Origin: Manihot esculenta
Lineage: Eukaryota; Streptophyta; Magnoliopsida; Malpighiales; Euphorbiaceae
DNA: 64,000 nt
Direction of reading: 5' to 3'
Assembly (NCBI RefSeq): GCF_001659605.2
Contig: NC_035175.2
Coordinates: 28,181,705-28,245,704, forward strand
In this document: in pieces, positions 22,584-33,760 of the stretch
How the letters are laid out: every line of letters begins with the position of its first letter
How positions within the stretch are numbered: the stretch's first letter is position 1
Position numbers and translations under genes: made by a program
The notes under the pieces: generated by a model
What the model saw: only the letters and a program-made list of their open reading frames with translations
Told to the model about the DNA's origin: nothing
The model's database searches: none

Positions 22584-24720
22584 TATAATACCCGGCTAGA
22601 TCAGGCATCGGAATTCCTACCGTCCGGTGGAATTCGAGGATGTCAGAGGATTCTAGAAGGATAAGAGAAAGATTTTCTAAGATGTGTTTAAGTATTTTAT
22701 AGTTTTGAATGAGAAAAGAGTTGAGTTTTGAAGAGAAAAGGCCAAGGAGACTTTTGCCATGTTCGGCCGCCGAACGTTGCATGGTTTTGCATGCGATTCG
22801 GCTGCCGAAGCTGAAGCGGTTGTTCATCTATAAAGGGCACCGAGTCCAGAAAAAAGAGGAGGATTCGTCTCTCTTTCTGGCCTAGGTGAGTTCATGATCT
22901 CCTTGGATTATTTTCATAGTTCCTCTTCCAATCTTTCAAAGTTAAGCAAGGTTTAAGTAAGGTTTATGTGTTTTTGAAGAGTTTGAAAGCTTGGAGAAGT
23001 TTGGAGCTTGAATCTTCATATCTTCGAGTTACGGTCACACCAGCCTTTGTTCTTCAAGAGGTAAGTGTAGATCCTTGTGTTTTATGATGTATTATATGAG
23101 TTTTATGAAGGGAAAAGGGAGTTTATGCATGAGTTTGCATGGTTGTGCATATTAGGGTTTATGGACCCTTTATGCTCTATGTATGCTTGATGAGGTTGTT
23201 TACAGGAGTTTAAGTTGTTTTAAGCTCCTTTATGCTTGTTGTAGGAGTTATGCATGATTTGGAGAGGTTAGATACATGTGGTGAGAGCTTAGCAGGGATT
23301 GGAAGGACTGGAAGGCGTCTTTGTGCACGAAGCTAAGTTCTGGATGAACTCAGGTTTGGCAGCCGAAGGAGGATTCGGCCGCCGAACATGCTCGACTTTC
23401 GTCTCTGGAGGAGACATTCGGCCGCCGAAGGTGCTGCCGAAGGTGCCCTGTCCAGCCTTCCTTTGCTTGTTTTGCATGCATGTTTTGTGATGTTTTAGAG
23501 GGTTTTTGGGGAGATGTTTATAGCTATGTTAGAGTATGTTTGGTGCCTCATTTGAGTCCACCTGTGTAGGATTGGACCGAGGAACCGAGAAGGTCCCAGA
23601 GTTAGAGTTGGCCTAGAGTTGGCCCAGAGTTAGCCAAGCATTGGCTAGAGGTGAGTGGAACTAAACTTGATGTTTTAAATTGAGAAATGACACGCTTCTA
23701 GCATGATCCATGCATCATAAAATGCCATGTTATGTATTAGGTTGTGTTGCATTAGAATCCACGAATATGATGCATTGCATAAGATGTTATTCGTGTGGAT
23801 GAATGTTGGATGATCCTTAGCCCTTGATATAAGCAGAGATACTATGAGATTAGATGAGATATGGTATGAGATAGCCATACCAGGTCGCTCCTGGACAGAC
23901 CAGGTCGCTCCTGGTACTGTGAGACAGTCAGGTAAGAGTCAGTCAGTTAAGAGAAGTCCAGGTGACGACCTAGTCTCCCTGGCACAGTGGGACTATAAGA
24001 GAAGTCCAGGTGACGACCTAGTCTCCCTGGCACAGTTAGACATATTATTATATGTATATAGTAGAGGGCTAGTGGTGACAAGTTCATCCGTGAGATGATA
24101 TGTTTGTGATGTGAAGCATTTCATGAAAGCATGTAATTAATGAACTGTTTTATTGTTCCTCCTCACTGGGCTGTAGTAGCTCATCCCACTCCCTTAACCC
24201 CAGTTTTGCAGGTTCCGAGATAGCTATGGGAAGTCAGAGTCAGCAAGAGTAAAGCGGAACGATATGCATGAATGTATGTTTGTACTAGAATAGTGGACAT
24301 GATGTAATTAAGAGTAGTGTGTACTGTAATGTATAGAACTGTACTATCAGATAATGGATAGAATTGTGCTTTACCCTAGTGTCTTTGCTTTAGTGTGATG
24401 TATGATTAATCCCTTTGTACATGGATCCTGTTTTACGTTTCTTGATGAGAAATGTGTGGAACCAAGGCGGACTTGTGATATGCTGACCCTATGTGAGTGA
24501 GTTCTATGTTTTCAGACATAGTGCATGCAGGTCGAGCTTGGTAACTCTGAGGAGAGTTTACAGGATTGTTGTTTATGTTGAATCATGTATGGGATTTATC
24601 AGGTACACAGAGAGTATAGTCGGCTTGCTACGGGTCCTGGCGGCCTTAAGCCGATCTGGATCCTAGTGCTAGTGATGGTTCGGGCCGTTACAGAGGGGTA
24701 CCGGTTTTCGGGTCATTACA
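22584..24720 (+). repeat. Element I, right LTR (2137 bp)
   Basis: Nearly identical to the left LTR, but it starts TA instead of TG and lacks about 64 bp between two TTCGGCCGCCGAA words (compare 17713-17790 with 22761-22785). The loss fits recombination or slippage between copies of the word. Confidence 0.88.
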
Positions 24721-24725
24721 GGTTA

Positions 24726-24887
24726 AGCCTTGGTACAGAGAAAGTTTTAAGTTTTACAGAAAATGTATGATCATGTATGGGATTTCACAGGTACACAGAG
24801 TTCACAGTAGGCTTGCTACGGGTCCCGGCTGCCTTAAGCCGATCTGGATCCTAGCGCCGGTAGCAGTTCGGTTTCCGGGCTGTTACA
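24726..24887 (+). mobile_element. LTR II, right part (end of LTR)
   Basis: Continues LTR II after element I with AGCCTTGG, GATCATGTATGGGATTTCACAGG, GCTTGCTACGGGTCCCGGC and GATCTGGATCCTAGCGCCGG, and ends GGGCTGTTACA. No PBS follows. The next sequence is LTR III on the opposite strand, as expected for a solo LTR inserted in III. Confidence 0.8.
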
Positions 24888-26053
24888 ATAAAGTTTAGTT
24901 CTACTCACCTTTGGCTGACTCTGATCTAACTCTGAAACAGCTAACCCTGCTGATCACCTTGGTTTCTCAGGTACTCTATCATGACTCTAAACAACTCCCC
25001 AAAAACCCCTTAAAACATCTTAAAACATGCATTAAAAACAAGCAAAGGAAGGCTGGACAGGGGACTTTCGGCGGCACCTTCGGCGGCCGAAACCCCTTTC
25101 AGATCCGAAAGTCAGGCAGGTTCGGCGGCAGGTTTGGCGGCCGAAACTCCCCTCCAGAGCTGAAAGTCCAAACTTTCGGGGGCGAGCTTAGGCGGCCAAA
25201 ACTGCCTCCACAGGCAGGTTCGGCGGCCGAACCTTATTCCGACGGCAGAACCTGGGTTCTCCAAAATGGCAGAACCTGATTCTGCCTCTCTCAACCAGTC
25301 ATCCAAAACCTCCCAACTCACACCAACTCACACAAAAGCATGCATAAACATATTTTCAAGCTTATAGGGGTATAAAACTAGCATAAACCCCAACAAACAA
25401 CAACATATCAGCACATAAACATACATTTATCATAAAAACTAACATAAACCCTAACATTTAGCAACTAACCTAAACATGCATCAAGCACCCTTAAAACCCC
25501 TTAAAACTTACTTAAAACATAAAAGAAGAGGAGGATCTACACTTACCTCTTGAAGAACGAGAGGGGATGTGATCCAAACTTGGAGATTGGGAGAAATCGA
25601 GCTCCGGAGTCTCCAAGCTTCAAAACTTTGATCTTAGCTTAAAATCTTCAAAAACAAGATAAAAACTCATAAAAATCATGAGAGACTTGAAGGAAAAACA
25701 CAAGATTGGCAAGGGATGGCGGAAACTCACCTTGCCCGGAAATGGGGAGAGAAAACTCGCCCATTTTCGGACAGGGGGCCCTTTATAGGTGGCTGGCCAG
25801 ACGACCTTCGGGAGCCAAAAGTGCCTTTGAAAACTGGCCAATGTTCGGCGGCCGAACATGAGGTTCGGCGGCCGAACCTGGGCCCTTCCCTCTACCTCTT
25901 TTCTTTTCAAAACTCAATTTTCTTTCTTTTTAAAACCTTAAAAACATCTAAAAACATTTCATAAAACATGTTTTACCCTTTTAGAGGGTTTCGACATCTG
26001 AGATTCCGCCGGAAAGTAGGAATTCCGATGCCGGGGTCTAGCCAGGTATTATA
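24888..26053 (-). mobile_element. LTR III, right fragment (5' part, minus strand)
   Basis: On the minus strand it starts at 26053 with TATAATACCTGGCTAGACC (TG changed to TA). It runs through CATCGGAATTCCTAC, two TTCGGCCGCCGAA words, a CTATAAAGGGC box and leader, a cluster of GCC-rich words (25070-25230), and stops in the GGTGAGTAGAACTAAACTTTA phrase at 24888. The other part of LTR III is at 15073-15628. About 130 bp of the LTR are missing between them, consistent with a deletion that also removed the first about 120 bp of LTR II. Confidence 0.75.
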
Positions 26054-27411
26054 CTGATAAACCGTCGATAGAAAGTAGCAAGGCCGTGAAAGCTGCGAAC
26101 TTCAGAAATAGTTTTGGGAATGGGCCAATTCTGTATTGCTTCTACCTTCTTCTCATCAATATGTATCCCTTCTGCACTAACAATGAACCTCAGTAACAGA
26201 ACACACTCCGTCATATAAATACACTTCTTAAGATTAATAACCAGCTCACTTTCTTGCAAGGCTGTCATGACTTGACGGAGATGCTGTAAATGTTCGTCTT
26301 CGCTACGATTGAAAATCAAGATGTCATCAAAATAAACAACCAAAAATTTGCGTAAGAAAGGATGCAAAACTTAGTTCATGAGTCGCATAAAAGTGCTAGG
26401 TGCATTCGTCAAACCAAAGGGCGTAACCAGCCACTCATACAAGCCTTCCTTAGTCTTGAATGCAGTCTTCCATTCATCTCCCTCCTTGATCCGAACTTAG
26501 TGATAGACACTTTTAAGATCGATTTTAGAAATGAATTTAGACTCAGATAGCTGATCCAGCATGTCATCTAATCATAGAATAGGAAATCGATACTGAACTG
26601 TAATTTTGTTGATGGCCCTGCTATCCACGCACATTCTCCAAGTCCCATATTTCTTTGGAACTAATAGAGCAGGTACTCCACAAGGGCTAATGCTCTCCCG
26701 AATATGCCCCTTCTTTGGTAATTCTTCAACCTGTTCTTAGAGGATTTCACTCCCCTTTGGACTCATCTTGTAATGAGGCAGATTTAGTAATTTTGATCCA
26801 GGAATGAGATCAATCTGATGTTGGATATCCCACAGAGGTGGAAGCTTAGATGATTCCTCCACTATCTTAGGAAACTCTTTCAACAGCTCTTTGATGGGTG
26901 GTGGTAAAGATGGTGCATCCTCCATTGTACCTTTTGCTCTCACCAATAAAGCCAGTATACCTCCAGATTTTTCAACTGCGCCTGATAGCCTCTACACTCC
27001 CGTGGAAACAGCAACAACATTCTTCCCTTCCACTTTAGAATGTTTCGCAAAACTAGAAGGCAAGATAGTAATCTTCTTTTGATTCCACGTGGACATGTAT
27101 GAATTCTCCTTCCTCTTATGCAAAGTATCAACATCGAATTGCCAAGGGTGACCTAGCAAAATTCCATAGCAATCCATATCCACAATATCACAATTAACAG
27201 GTTCAGTATAAGATTTACCGATCGAGATAGGCACACTGCAGATTCTGTTGACCTCAATTGTCGGACCTTCCTTAATCCATCCAACTTTGTATGGCGAAGG
27301 GTGCGGCTGTGTAGGTAACTGCAATTTCTCCACCAATTGCTTAGCTATCAGATTCTCACAACTGTAGCTATCTATAATTAGCTTGCAAATTGCCTCTCTT
27401 ACTAGACACTT
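26054..27411 (-). pseudogene. Element IV pol fragment (protease region and RT), minus strand
   Basis: On the minus strand from 27411 it reads the protease/linker region (CYGILLGHPWQFDVD), the pre-RT segment PPLWDIQHQIDLIPGSKL, RT blocks, and YFDDILIFNRSEDEHL with both catalytic Asp residues (about 26322-26330). It then continues through WPIPKTISEVRSFHGLATFYRRF, where LTR III starts at 26053. Several in-frame stops break it. RNase H, integrase and the 3' LTR are not in the window. This is a Ty3/gypsy polyprotein. Confidence 0.85.
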
Positions 27412-28918
27412 TGTTGGGAAATCCCGAAATTATTGCAACCCAAATTGCGCAGCGGAAAAATAAAAACTCGGATTTCCTTTCCCAGAATCCGAGTGCTTCA
27501 TTTATTTCAAAGGAAGGATATGAGACTAAGCTGTTAATCTCGTCCAAAAGATACAATGGCGGACTGATGGTGTTGCTTTTTTAAACGAACACCCTCTATG
27601 GTATCCACACGAACGTCTTCTATCCTTCTAGAGTGCTAGCTCTCTCAAAGATGGATAGATTATGTGCTCCACAATCTGCAACTGTTAGACTGAATTTTTT
27701 CCAAAAATTAACACCACCTCCACAATTCGTAGAAAGAGTATTTATATGTTTCAGTTTCTCAAAAGAGTTATGTTCAGAATCCACTATCACAATTTCGCAG
27801 ATACTCAAATATCTTTATGTGATAGGTCCTTTATCTGTAACAGTTACAAATAAACTGCGGATATTATTATCTTATAATAATAAATAATTAATAATAATTA
27901 CATTTTATTATTATTAATTAATATTAATAATAATAACACTTTATTATTATTAGTGATTAATAATAATAACACTTTATTATTATTAATTAATGATTAATAA
28001 TAATAACACTTTATTATTATTAATTATAATAATGGGTTTTGGGCTTTTAGCCCATTAATATGTCATAGCATATCAACAACATTTTTTTGTATGTGACCCA
28101 ATAGGCTCACATTAATTGGCAATAGGCCTAGTCCCACAAGGCCCATAAGTCATAAGTGACCTCTAGTAAGACATTATGACTACCCAACTAATATGAGGAT
28201 CAATAGTCCGATAAAGCCTAATAAATAGAACATGTATTAATCCCTTTGTCACACGATTTCTAGTTTGAATATAAGTCATGGTCAATGTCAAACTTATAAT
28301 GTTCAAACTTATGATTTCTTGATCTCTAAGTAGACTGATAAATTCAAATAATATTGATCACACTATCAATTCATTTGAGTACGGCCATGCATTTCTCAGT
28401 CTCACTTATCGAGGGGCCCAGAAGATATCTCTCTCAAAGAGAGGGACAAATCCTATCTTGATTGTTCATTATCCTCTACATAATTTCTATTATGCTCAAT
28501 CATAACCTTTATGATTGTCCGATTAAAAACAATGTTTGGTTATGTCAAAACATAATAGTCCTTATGTTGGAAACTATGACAATCTCAAGTCAAAGGATAA
28601 GACATAATTACTTTGAGATTCACTTATGACAATAACCCATGTAGTGATCTCAATACGGGTCCATCCAATACTTTGTTCTCTAACAAGTATCTATGATTAT
28701 TGAATTACATCAACATATACATAATCATCTCATGATTATCAATTAATAATCATACTAGCTATATTTTATTATTATCAACATAATAATAAGTAGCTAGGGA
28801 TGATAATCATTATTATATAATATGCAAACAAATAATAATGATAAAAACCTCTTTTATTAATAACCAAAACGACATACAAAAAGGTCTAAGATAATGGCCT
28901 AGGGCATATACACTAACA
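27412..28918 (-). mobile_element. Solo-LTR-like insertion (1507 bp) in element IV
   Basis: On the minus strand it begins TGTTAGTGTATATGCCC and ends in TTTCCCAACA, flanked by CACTT (27407-27411) and TACTT (28919-28923), a 5-bp duplication with one difference. Removing it rejoins the gag end (RRKIFQAK) to the protease start of IV. It has no coding region. Its interior holds a run of TTATTATTATTAAT-type repeats (27880-28035). The ends and length fit a solo LTR, probably copia-type, though the family was not confirmed. Confidence 0.7.
27880..28035. repeat. Array of AATAATAACACTTTATTATTATT units
   Basis: At least four imperfect copies of AATAATAACACTTTATTATT alternate with TTAATTAATATT spacers. 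Each unit is nearly self-complementary and could fold into hairpins. Confidence 0.75.
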
Positions 28919-28923
28919 TACTT

Positions 28924-30127
28924 TGCCTGGAAAATCTTCCTTCTTTGTGTCTCATCCTCCTGTTTTGTTGAGCATAAGATTTTCTTTACCATATAGGTGA
29001 CCTCTCCATCTTCAGAACCAGCTATAGATCCATCATCGACATCCACTTCCTCATCAGTTTTGGCCACTTGCTCTACTACATTAACCTGTCGGCGATCAAT
29101 GTTAACTCCTCTACGTTCTGGACAATTATTTGATTGATGACCAGGTTGCCTACAGCGGTAACATATGTCTCCTGTTGGCTTTTGATAAGGACTGGTTCTG
29201 CCTCCTTTATCTGATATAGTGGTGACCGTCTTTCTCTTATTGTCTCTCCTTTCTTCCATGGTATTTTGAGGATTGCTAGAATTTACAACCTTAGAAGGCT
29301 GCCCGCTGTAATTGCCTATTTACTGCTGCTTTCTTGTCGAACCAGAATTTCTGTAATTAAAATTTCGCTGTACTACTGTTGTGGCTGCCAATCAACATGC
29401 TCTTCTGTCCTTTTTTCCATCTCAATAGCGTCTTCCAAGGTGAAAATCGCAGCTACTCCCATCATGTAACAAATTTCATGATTCAGGCCCCAATGATAAT
29501 GAGCAACCTGCTGGACTTTGTTCTAACAGTTTTCACACCTCGCCTACAACCTCAAAAACTCTTCGGTATATTCATCCACCCTTCGTTTCCCCTGTATATA
29601 GTCATGATACCAGTTATACAAAACCTGAGCGTGATCGCTAAGTAAGAACCATTGTTTATTCATCTGCTTCATCAACACCCAATTTCGTATGGGTTCCAGC
29701 CTCCTTCGATAGCATTCGTTTTGAATCGAATTCCACCAGGTTGATGCACCCTCTTTTAACTTATAGGCTACAATCGAAACCTTGTGATCTTCTTCCACTT
29801 TTATAACTTTGAAAAAACGTTCAACCTCTGCCAGCCAATCAAGAACAGATTTCACATCCAGCGAACCAGAAAAGTTTTGAAAGTCTATCTTGATCTTATA
29901 ACCTTCCTAATAATTCTGATGGAGATTTGTAGGTACAGGGTGACCACAAGATTGGCGGCCACAGGATTGGCGATTGGCTGGGGGTGTGTGGCGGCAGTGG
30001 GTTGATGGAGTCCCTGCTGCAGGGTCAGCTGTCCGATTATCTCCCTCAATTCTGCCAAAGATGCCTCAATCGCAGCAAGTTGCGCCTCTTGATTATCTGC
30101 CATGGTCGAGCTTTGCTCTGATACCAA
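28924..30127 (-). pseudogene. Element IV gag, minus strand
   Basis: On the minus strand it starts near 30103 with MADNQEAQLAAIEASLAEL, a short coiled-coil-like N-terminus. It continues through a Retrotrans_gag capsid region (KSVLDWLAEVERFFKV, STWWNSIQNE, YNWYHDYIQGKRRVDEYTEEF) and a CCHC zinc knuckle CYRCRQPGHQSNNC near 29150, then an acidic linker. Stops and frameshifts near 29890, 29540 and 29260 break it. Gag would form the particle and bind RNA. The reading continues into the protease part of IV beyond the solo-LTR insertion. Confidence 0.82.
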
Positions 30128-30423
30128 TATGATAAAGGACTATTTAGACTCCGTCAGGAATTTTAACTAATATCGTTTGGCTAAAACGAAATAAGAGAAA
30201 AGATAGGTTAGAAGACTAAAAATCTTACTGAAATTTCTCAAAGATTGAAAAAGTGAGTTTCTAATAGCCAATGGAGACTATTTATAATAGAAACAAAACC
30301 CTACTAAGTAAAATTATGAAAATACCCAAAATATCTAAAAAAATAATAAAAATATAAAATTGACTCCCTAAACGATGGAATTTCCATATCGAACTTTGTG
30401 ATAGATCTATGGCCCTTATCACA
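30111..30423 (-). mobile_element. Element IV 5' LTR and primer binding site
   Basis: On the minus strand the LTR (30423-30130) begins TGTGATAAGGGCC and ends CCTTTATCA. It is followed by TATTGGTATCAGAGC, a Met-tRNA primer site, and then gag. The LTR is about 294 bp and AT-rich. The 3' LTR is absent, so its extent rests on the TG/CA ends and the PBS only. Confidence 0.65.
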
Positions 30424-30635
30424 CTTTTATAAGTCGTGCGTCTCGAAATTCTCTTTTCGAAAAGTTATCGTAGGTCTCTATCGGATGTAGACAGCAAAAG
30501 TTAGACTCGGTCTAAGTCTGCCATAAAATCCAAAATTAGTTGCTTCATGTCATTAATTCTCTTGTAATTAGCTTTTTGGCATGGGATCGTATAGTTATCT
30601 ATTCTTTTTTTTTTTTCTAGTAATCCCAAGGCCTA

Positions 30636-30674
<39 letters not shown>

Positions 30675-31108
30675 TGTTCTTGCACTTCATATCTATTGGA
30701 TATCTTTGAGAAAAAGAAAGGGTAAAGTTCTCCATCTCATTGTTTGAATTTGCTTAGAAAGTTCTTTTATAAAATTACTATTTCGCCTTTATAGGACTAA
30801 AAGGCTAAATTTAGCCTTAAATTATATACAGTGAGACCAAAAAAATACCAAATTTTATAATTTCATTCAAATTTTACTCTTAAATTATTATTAAAAAGTT
30901 AAAAAAAGTCATAATTTGTAAAAATTTCAAAGTGCGAGCGATATTTTTCTTATTTTATTTGGAGTCTTATTTAATTATTTTAATAATAGTGTAGAGATAA
31001 ATTTAAATTTAAAAATAAAATTTTATATTTTCAGTTTTGCTATATAATTCGGGGAAAAATTCAACTTCTATACCATAAGATCTAACTATTATTCTTTATT
31101 TTTAAAAG
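30424..31108. other. AT-rich intergenic sequence with a T35 run
   Basis: No gene is seen. It includes an uninterrupted run of about 35 T (30638-30672). Confidence 0.6.
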
Positions 31109-31721
31109 AGTAACTATACTATTTAGTCAAATCTTTAAGTGGATTTCTAATTTTACCAAATCTTTTTTTTTATATAATTTTAGCTAAATTGAAAGGTTTG
31201 GTTATAAATTTAGTCGGATGATGAAAAGAGAAATAAAATATGCTGACGTGGTTACTCAGTCAGCAGAAAAAATATTTTTTTAATGTAGGTCTCACATATT
31301 ATAATATGATAAGTCATATATTTTAGCAGCTTTCAAAAAAAAAAAGTCATATATTTTAGCGAAATCTACGTAAATTGCCAATTTTAGCCTATCATTTTTT
31401 GGATCAATTTTAGCAAAAAAAAAAAAAAATGGTGTAATAGAAAGTGACGTTTAATTAGTGTAGAAATTAATTTTTTTAATTCAAGAGCCACTTGAATCAA
31501 CTGCATTATCTGGTAGAGATATATAGTTTACCTTTTGGTAATGTGGACTCACATTAAAAACTATTTTCTTTGCTGACTGAGCAACTATGATAACATATTT
31601 TATTCTCATTTTAGTTTCTATCTAAAATTGTAAATAAACCTTGGCTAAAATTGTAAAAAAAAAGTATTTGCTAAAATTGAAAATTCACGTTAAGATTTGG
31701 ATAAAACGTACAGTTTATACT
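31109..31721. mobile_element. Foldback MITE with long terminal inverted repeats
   Basis: The left arm (about 31109-31310) and right arm (about 31530-31721) are inverted copies. AGTAACTATAC matches the complement of the right end AGTATAAAC. ACCAAATCTTTTTTTTTATATAATTTTAGCTAA pairs with the right-arm TTTTAGCAAATACTT region. AATAAAATATG...TACTCAGTCAGCA matches TGCTGACTGAGCAAC. The flanks TTTTAAAAG and TTTTAAAGT resemble an imperfect 9-bp target duplication, which suggests a Mutator-type non-autonomous element. It is non-coding and about 613 bp. Confidence 0.7.
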
Positions 31722-32452
31722 TTTTAAAGTATATTTATTTATCTTTCAATCTACTTGATACTACATAACAATCATCCAAAATAAGTTATGAGCTGCCATT
31801 ATGAGATAGGTCCATGTGGCAAGGATCTAATAAGTAAGAAACGCTGGCTAGACTAAGGAAGGAAGATCCAGACACGTTAACACCCGGATCCTCATCATGA
31901 CTCACCCTTCCCTCGATAAGGTAAGTCTTAGCATGAAGTTACCATTAGCAGGCACAACTCAGCATATCCCCATTACACTTGAAATCGCGTGATTACCAAC
32001 CTATTAGTTGGTGATGCCCCATATCAAGCAGCTGACCACATCACCACCGGATTATCGAAAAATACCATATTCATTTTACTCTCTTACAGTATAAAAGGAG
32101 AAGGATCACAGAGATAAAGGTACACTATTCCTTCACATAAAAAGTTCTAAGTAATGGGAACCCACTGCTATCTCACATTTTCTCCCTTGTAGGTTCTAAC
32201 TAATCATAGTGCAACTCCATTCTGGCCACATCATCAATCTAATCTCTGCAACATCATTTGGTTCTATTCGCTGGGAATCCCTTTGAATCCTCTCCATTCA
32301 TTTGAATCACGTCCGGTCTCTAACTCATTTTCTCAAAGAGAAACTTCTCTCTCCTTTCACTCTTTAAATGGCCGGTAGTTCGCGAGCTGCTGCTAATATT
32401 GCTACCAATTAGAGTGTCGTTTCTTCCGCCCTTGAAAATAGAGAAAACACAC
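31722..32452 (+). mobile_element. LTR end and gag start of a truncated gypsy-type element
   Basis: A GTATAAAAGGAGAAGGATC TATA region near 32089 is followed by a leader and an LTR-like end CTCTGCAACA at about 32252. Then comes TTGGTTCTATTCGCTGGGA, which may be a decayed primer site. An ATG at 32368 opens MAGSSRAAANIATN and stops at a TAG. The element is cut at 32453 by the Athila-type LTR. The first 300 bases are LTR-like without any frame. Confidence 0.4.
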
Positions 32453-33760
32453 TGATTGAGCATATTTTCGCCCATTTTATCTTAATATTCTTGATGTTTA
32501 TTTACACCTTTTCTACCTAATTTTGTGGTTTTAATCATGTTTTGAAGGTATTAGGTGTAAAGAGACAATCCGGAGAAAATACTCTTAAAAATGCCAAAAA
32601 GTGCCAAAACTTGCAAGAAGACTTTCGGAAGCACTTTCGGCCGCCGAACCTCTTCTCCAGAGCCGAAACTCAGCCTCCTTAAGAAGCACTTTCGGCTGCC
32701 GAAACCTCTTCTCCAGAGACGAAACTCGGACACCTTCGACGGCACTTTCGGCCGCCGAACATTAGCTCCAGAGCCGAAAGTCCATCTTCGGCGGCACCTT
32801 CGGCCGCCGAACTTGCATGCCAGAGCCGAAAGTGCCACTTGCGCAAGACGAGTTTGGGCGGCCAAATTTCCCTCCAAAAGGCCCTCTCTCTGTTTAGGAA
32901 GCCAAATCTTGAAGATCACATGCTTCTTACTTCATGCCAAGCCATTCAAGAGCCTCCAAACTTCCTCTTTAGTGCATATAAATCAAGAAATCTTCCCAAA
33001 AAGTCTCATGGACTGCCTTCCCACCTTAGGCAGCCTCTCAAGATATTTAAAGGCTTCAAGAAGTCCAAGGCATCAATCTTTTCTCCATCAAGAATTGATC
33101 AAGGACAGTCTCTCTCTCCCTCTCCACTTTGGTTCTTCATCTTCTTTCTTTATTTTCTTTTACTTTTGTGTTTTAATTCAACCATGAGTGGCTGAAAACC
33201 TTTAATCTAGTTGAGGATTGGTTGAAACTAAGGTTGTTTAAAGGATTGTGAGATCTGAACATAAAGTATTGTCTTTGATTTAATTGATATTCATTCAATT
33301 GATTCTTGAATTCTATAATTGCTTTGTTGTTTTGAACAAATTGGCCACTTGATTCTTGATTGCAAGGTAATTGATTGTTGGATTAGGATATTTGTTAGTC
33401 CGTAATTGCTAGAAATATTCTGTCCATAGAACATACTTGGTGTAAAAACCAAGAAATTGTATGATCTAACATCATCTCATGCGTTTGAGTAGTTAGGGAT
33501 TGGATCTTTCTTGTTCTTCATGCAATTGGTAATTGTTTTGATGCCTATGGCCCAAGGACGTTCCTTGGCAATTTGTTGATTAGTAATTGGTTAGAGGACG
33601 TTCCCTAATCAATTTGTTCATAAGGAAAGACATGGTGGTGTGAAGCGATTTCCACCCCCATAACCAACCTATTGATTTAATCAAGATAACCATGTTTCAA
33701 TGATCAATCCAAACAACCAAGGTGGATCCATATCTTCAACTAGACCTTTCTCATATTGGA
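32453..33760 (+). mobile_element. Athila-type LTR, plus strand, 3'-truncated
   Basis: Starts TGATTGAGCATATTTTCGCCC and matches the LTRs of VIII and IX: TCTACCTAATTTTGTGGTTTTAATC, three TTCGGCCGCCGAA words (32636, 32747, 32799), CATGAGTGGCTGAAA, and the CCAAGGA-CGT-TCCTTGG hairpin (33552-33568). It is cut at about 33760 inside CTTTCTCATATTG. The 118- and 198-residue frames here are translations of LTR sequence and not genes. Confidence 0.82.

Larger units (their letters stand above)
17535..24720 (+). mobile_element. Element I: full-length chromovirus-type LTR retrotransposon, coding-dead
   Basis: LTRs at 17535-19735 and 22584-24720 flank a 2.85-kb internal region. Five-base target duplications GGTTA lie at 17530-17534 and 24721-24725. 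A Met-tRNA primer site follows the left LTR and a purine tract precedes the right one. The internal region has only scrambled traces of gag, protease, RT and chromodomain. The LTRs look almost identical apart from a block of about 64 bp, so the insertion appears recent although the coding part is long dead. This points to movement in trans. Confidence 0.9.

Noticed and set aside
32591..33187. 198-residue frame in the Athila LTR
   Set aside because: Falls wholly inside an LTR whose other copies do not keep the frame.
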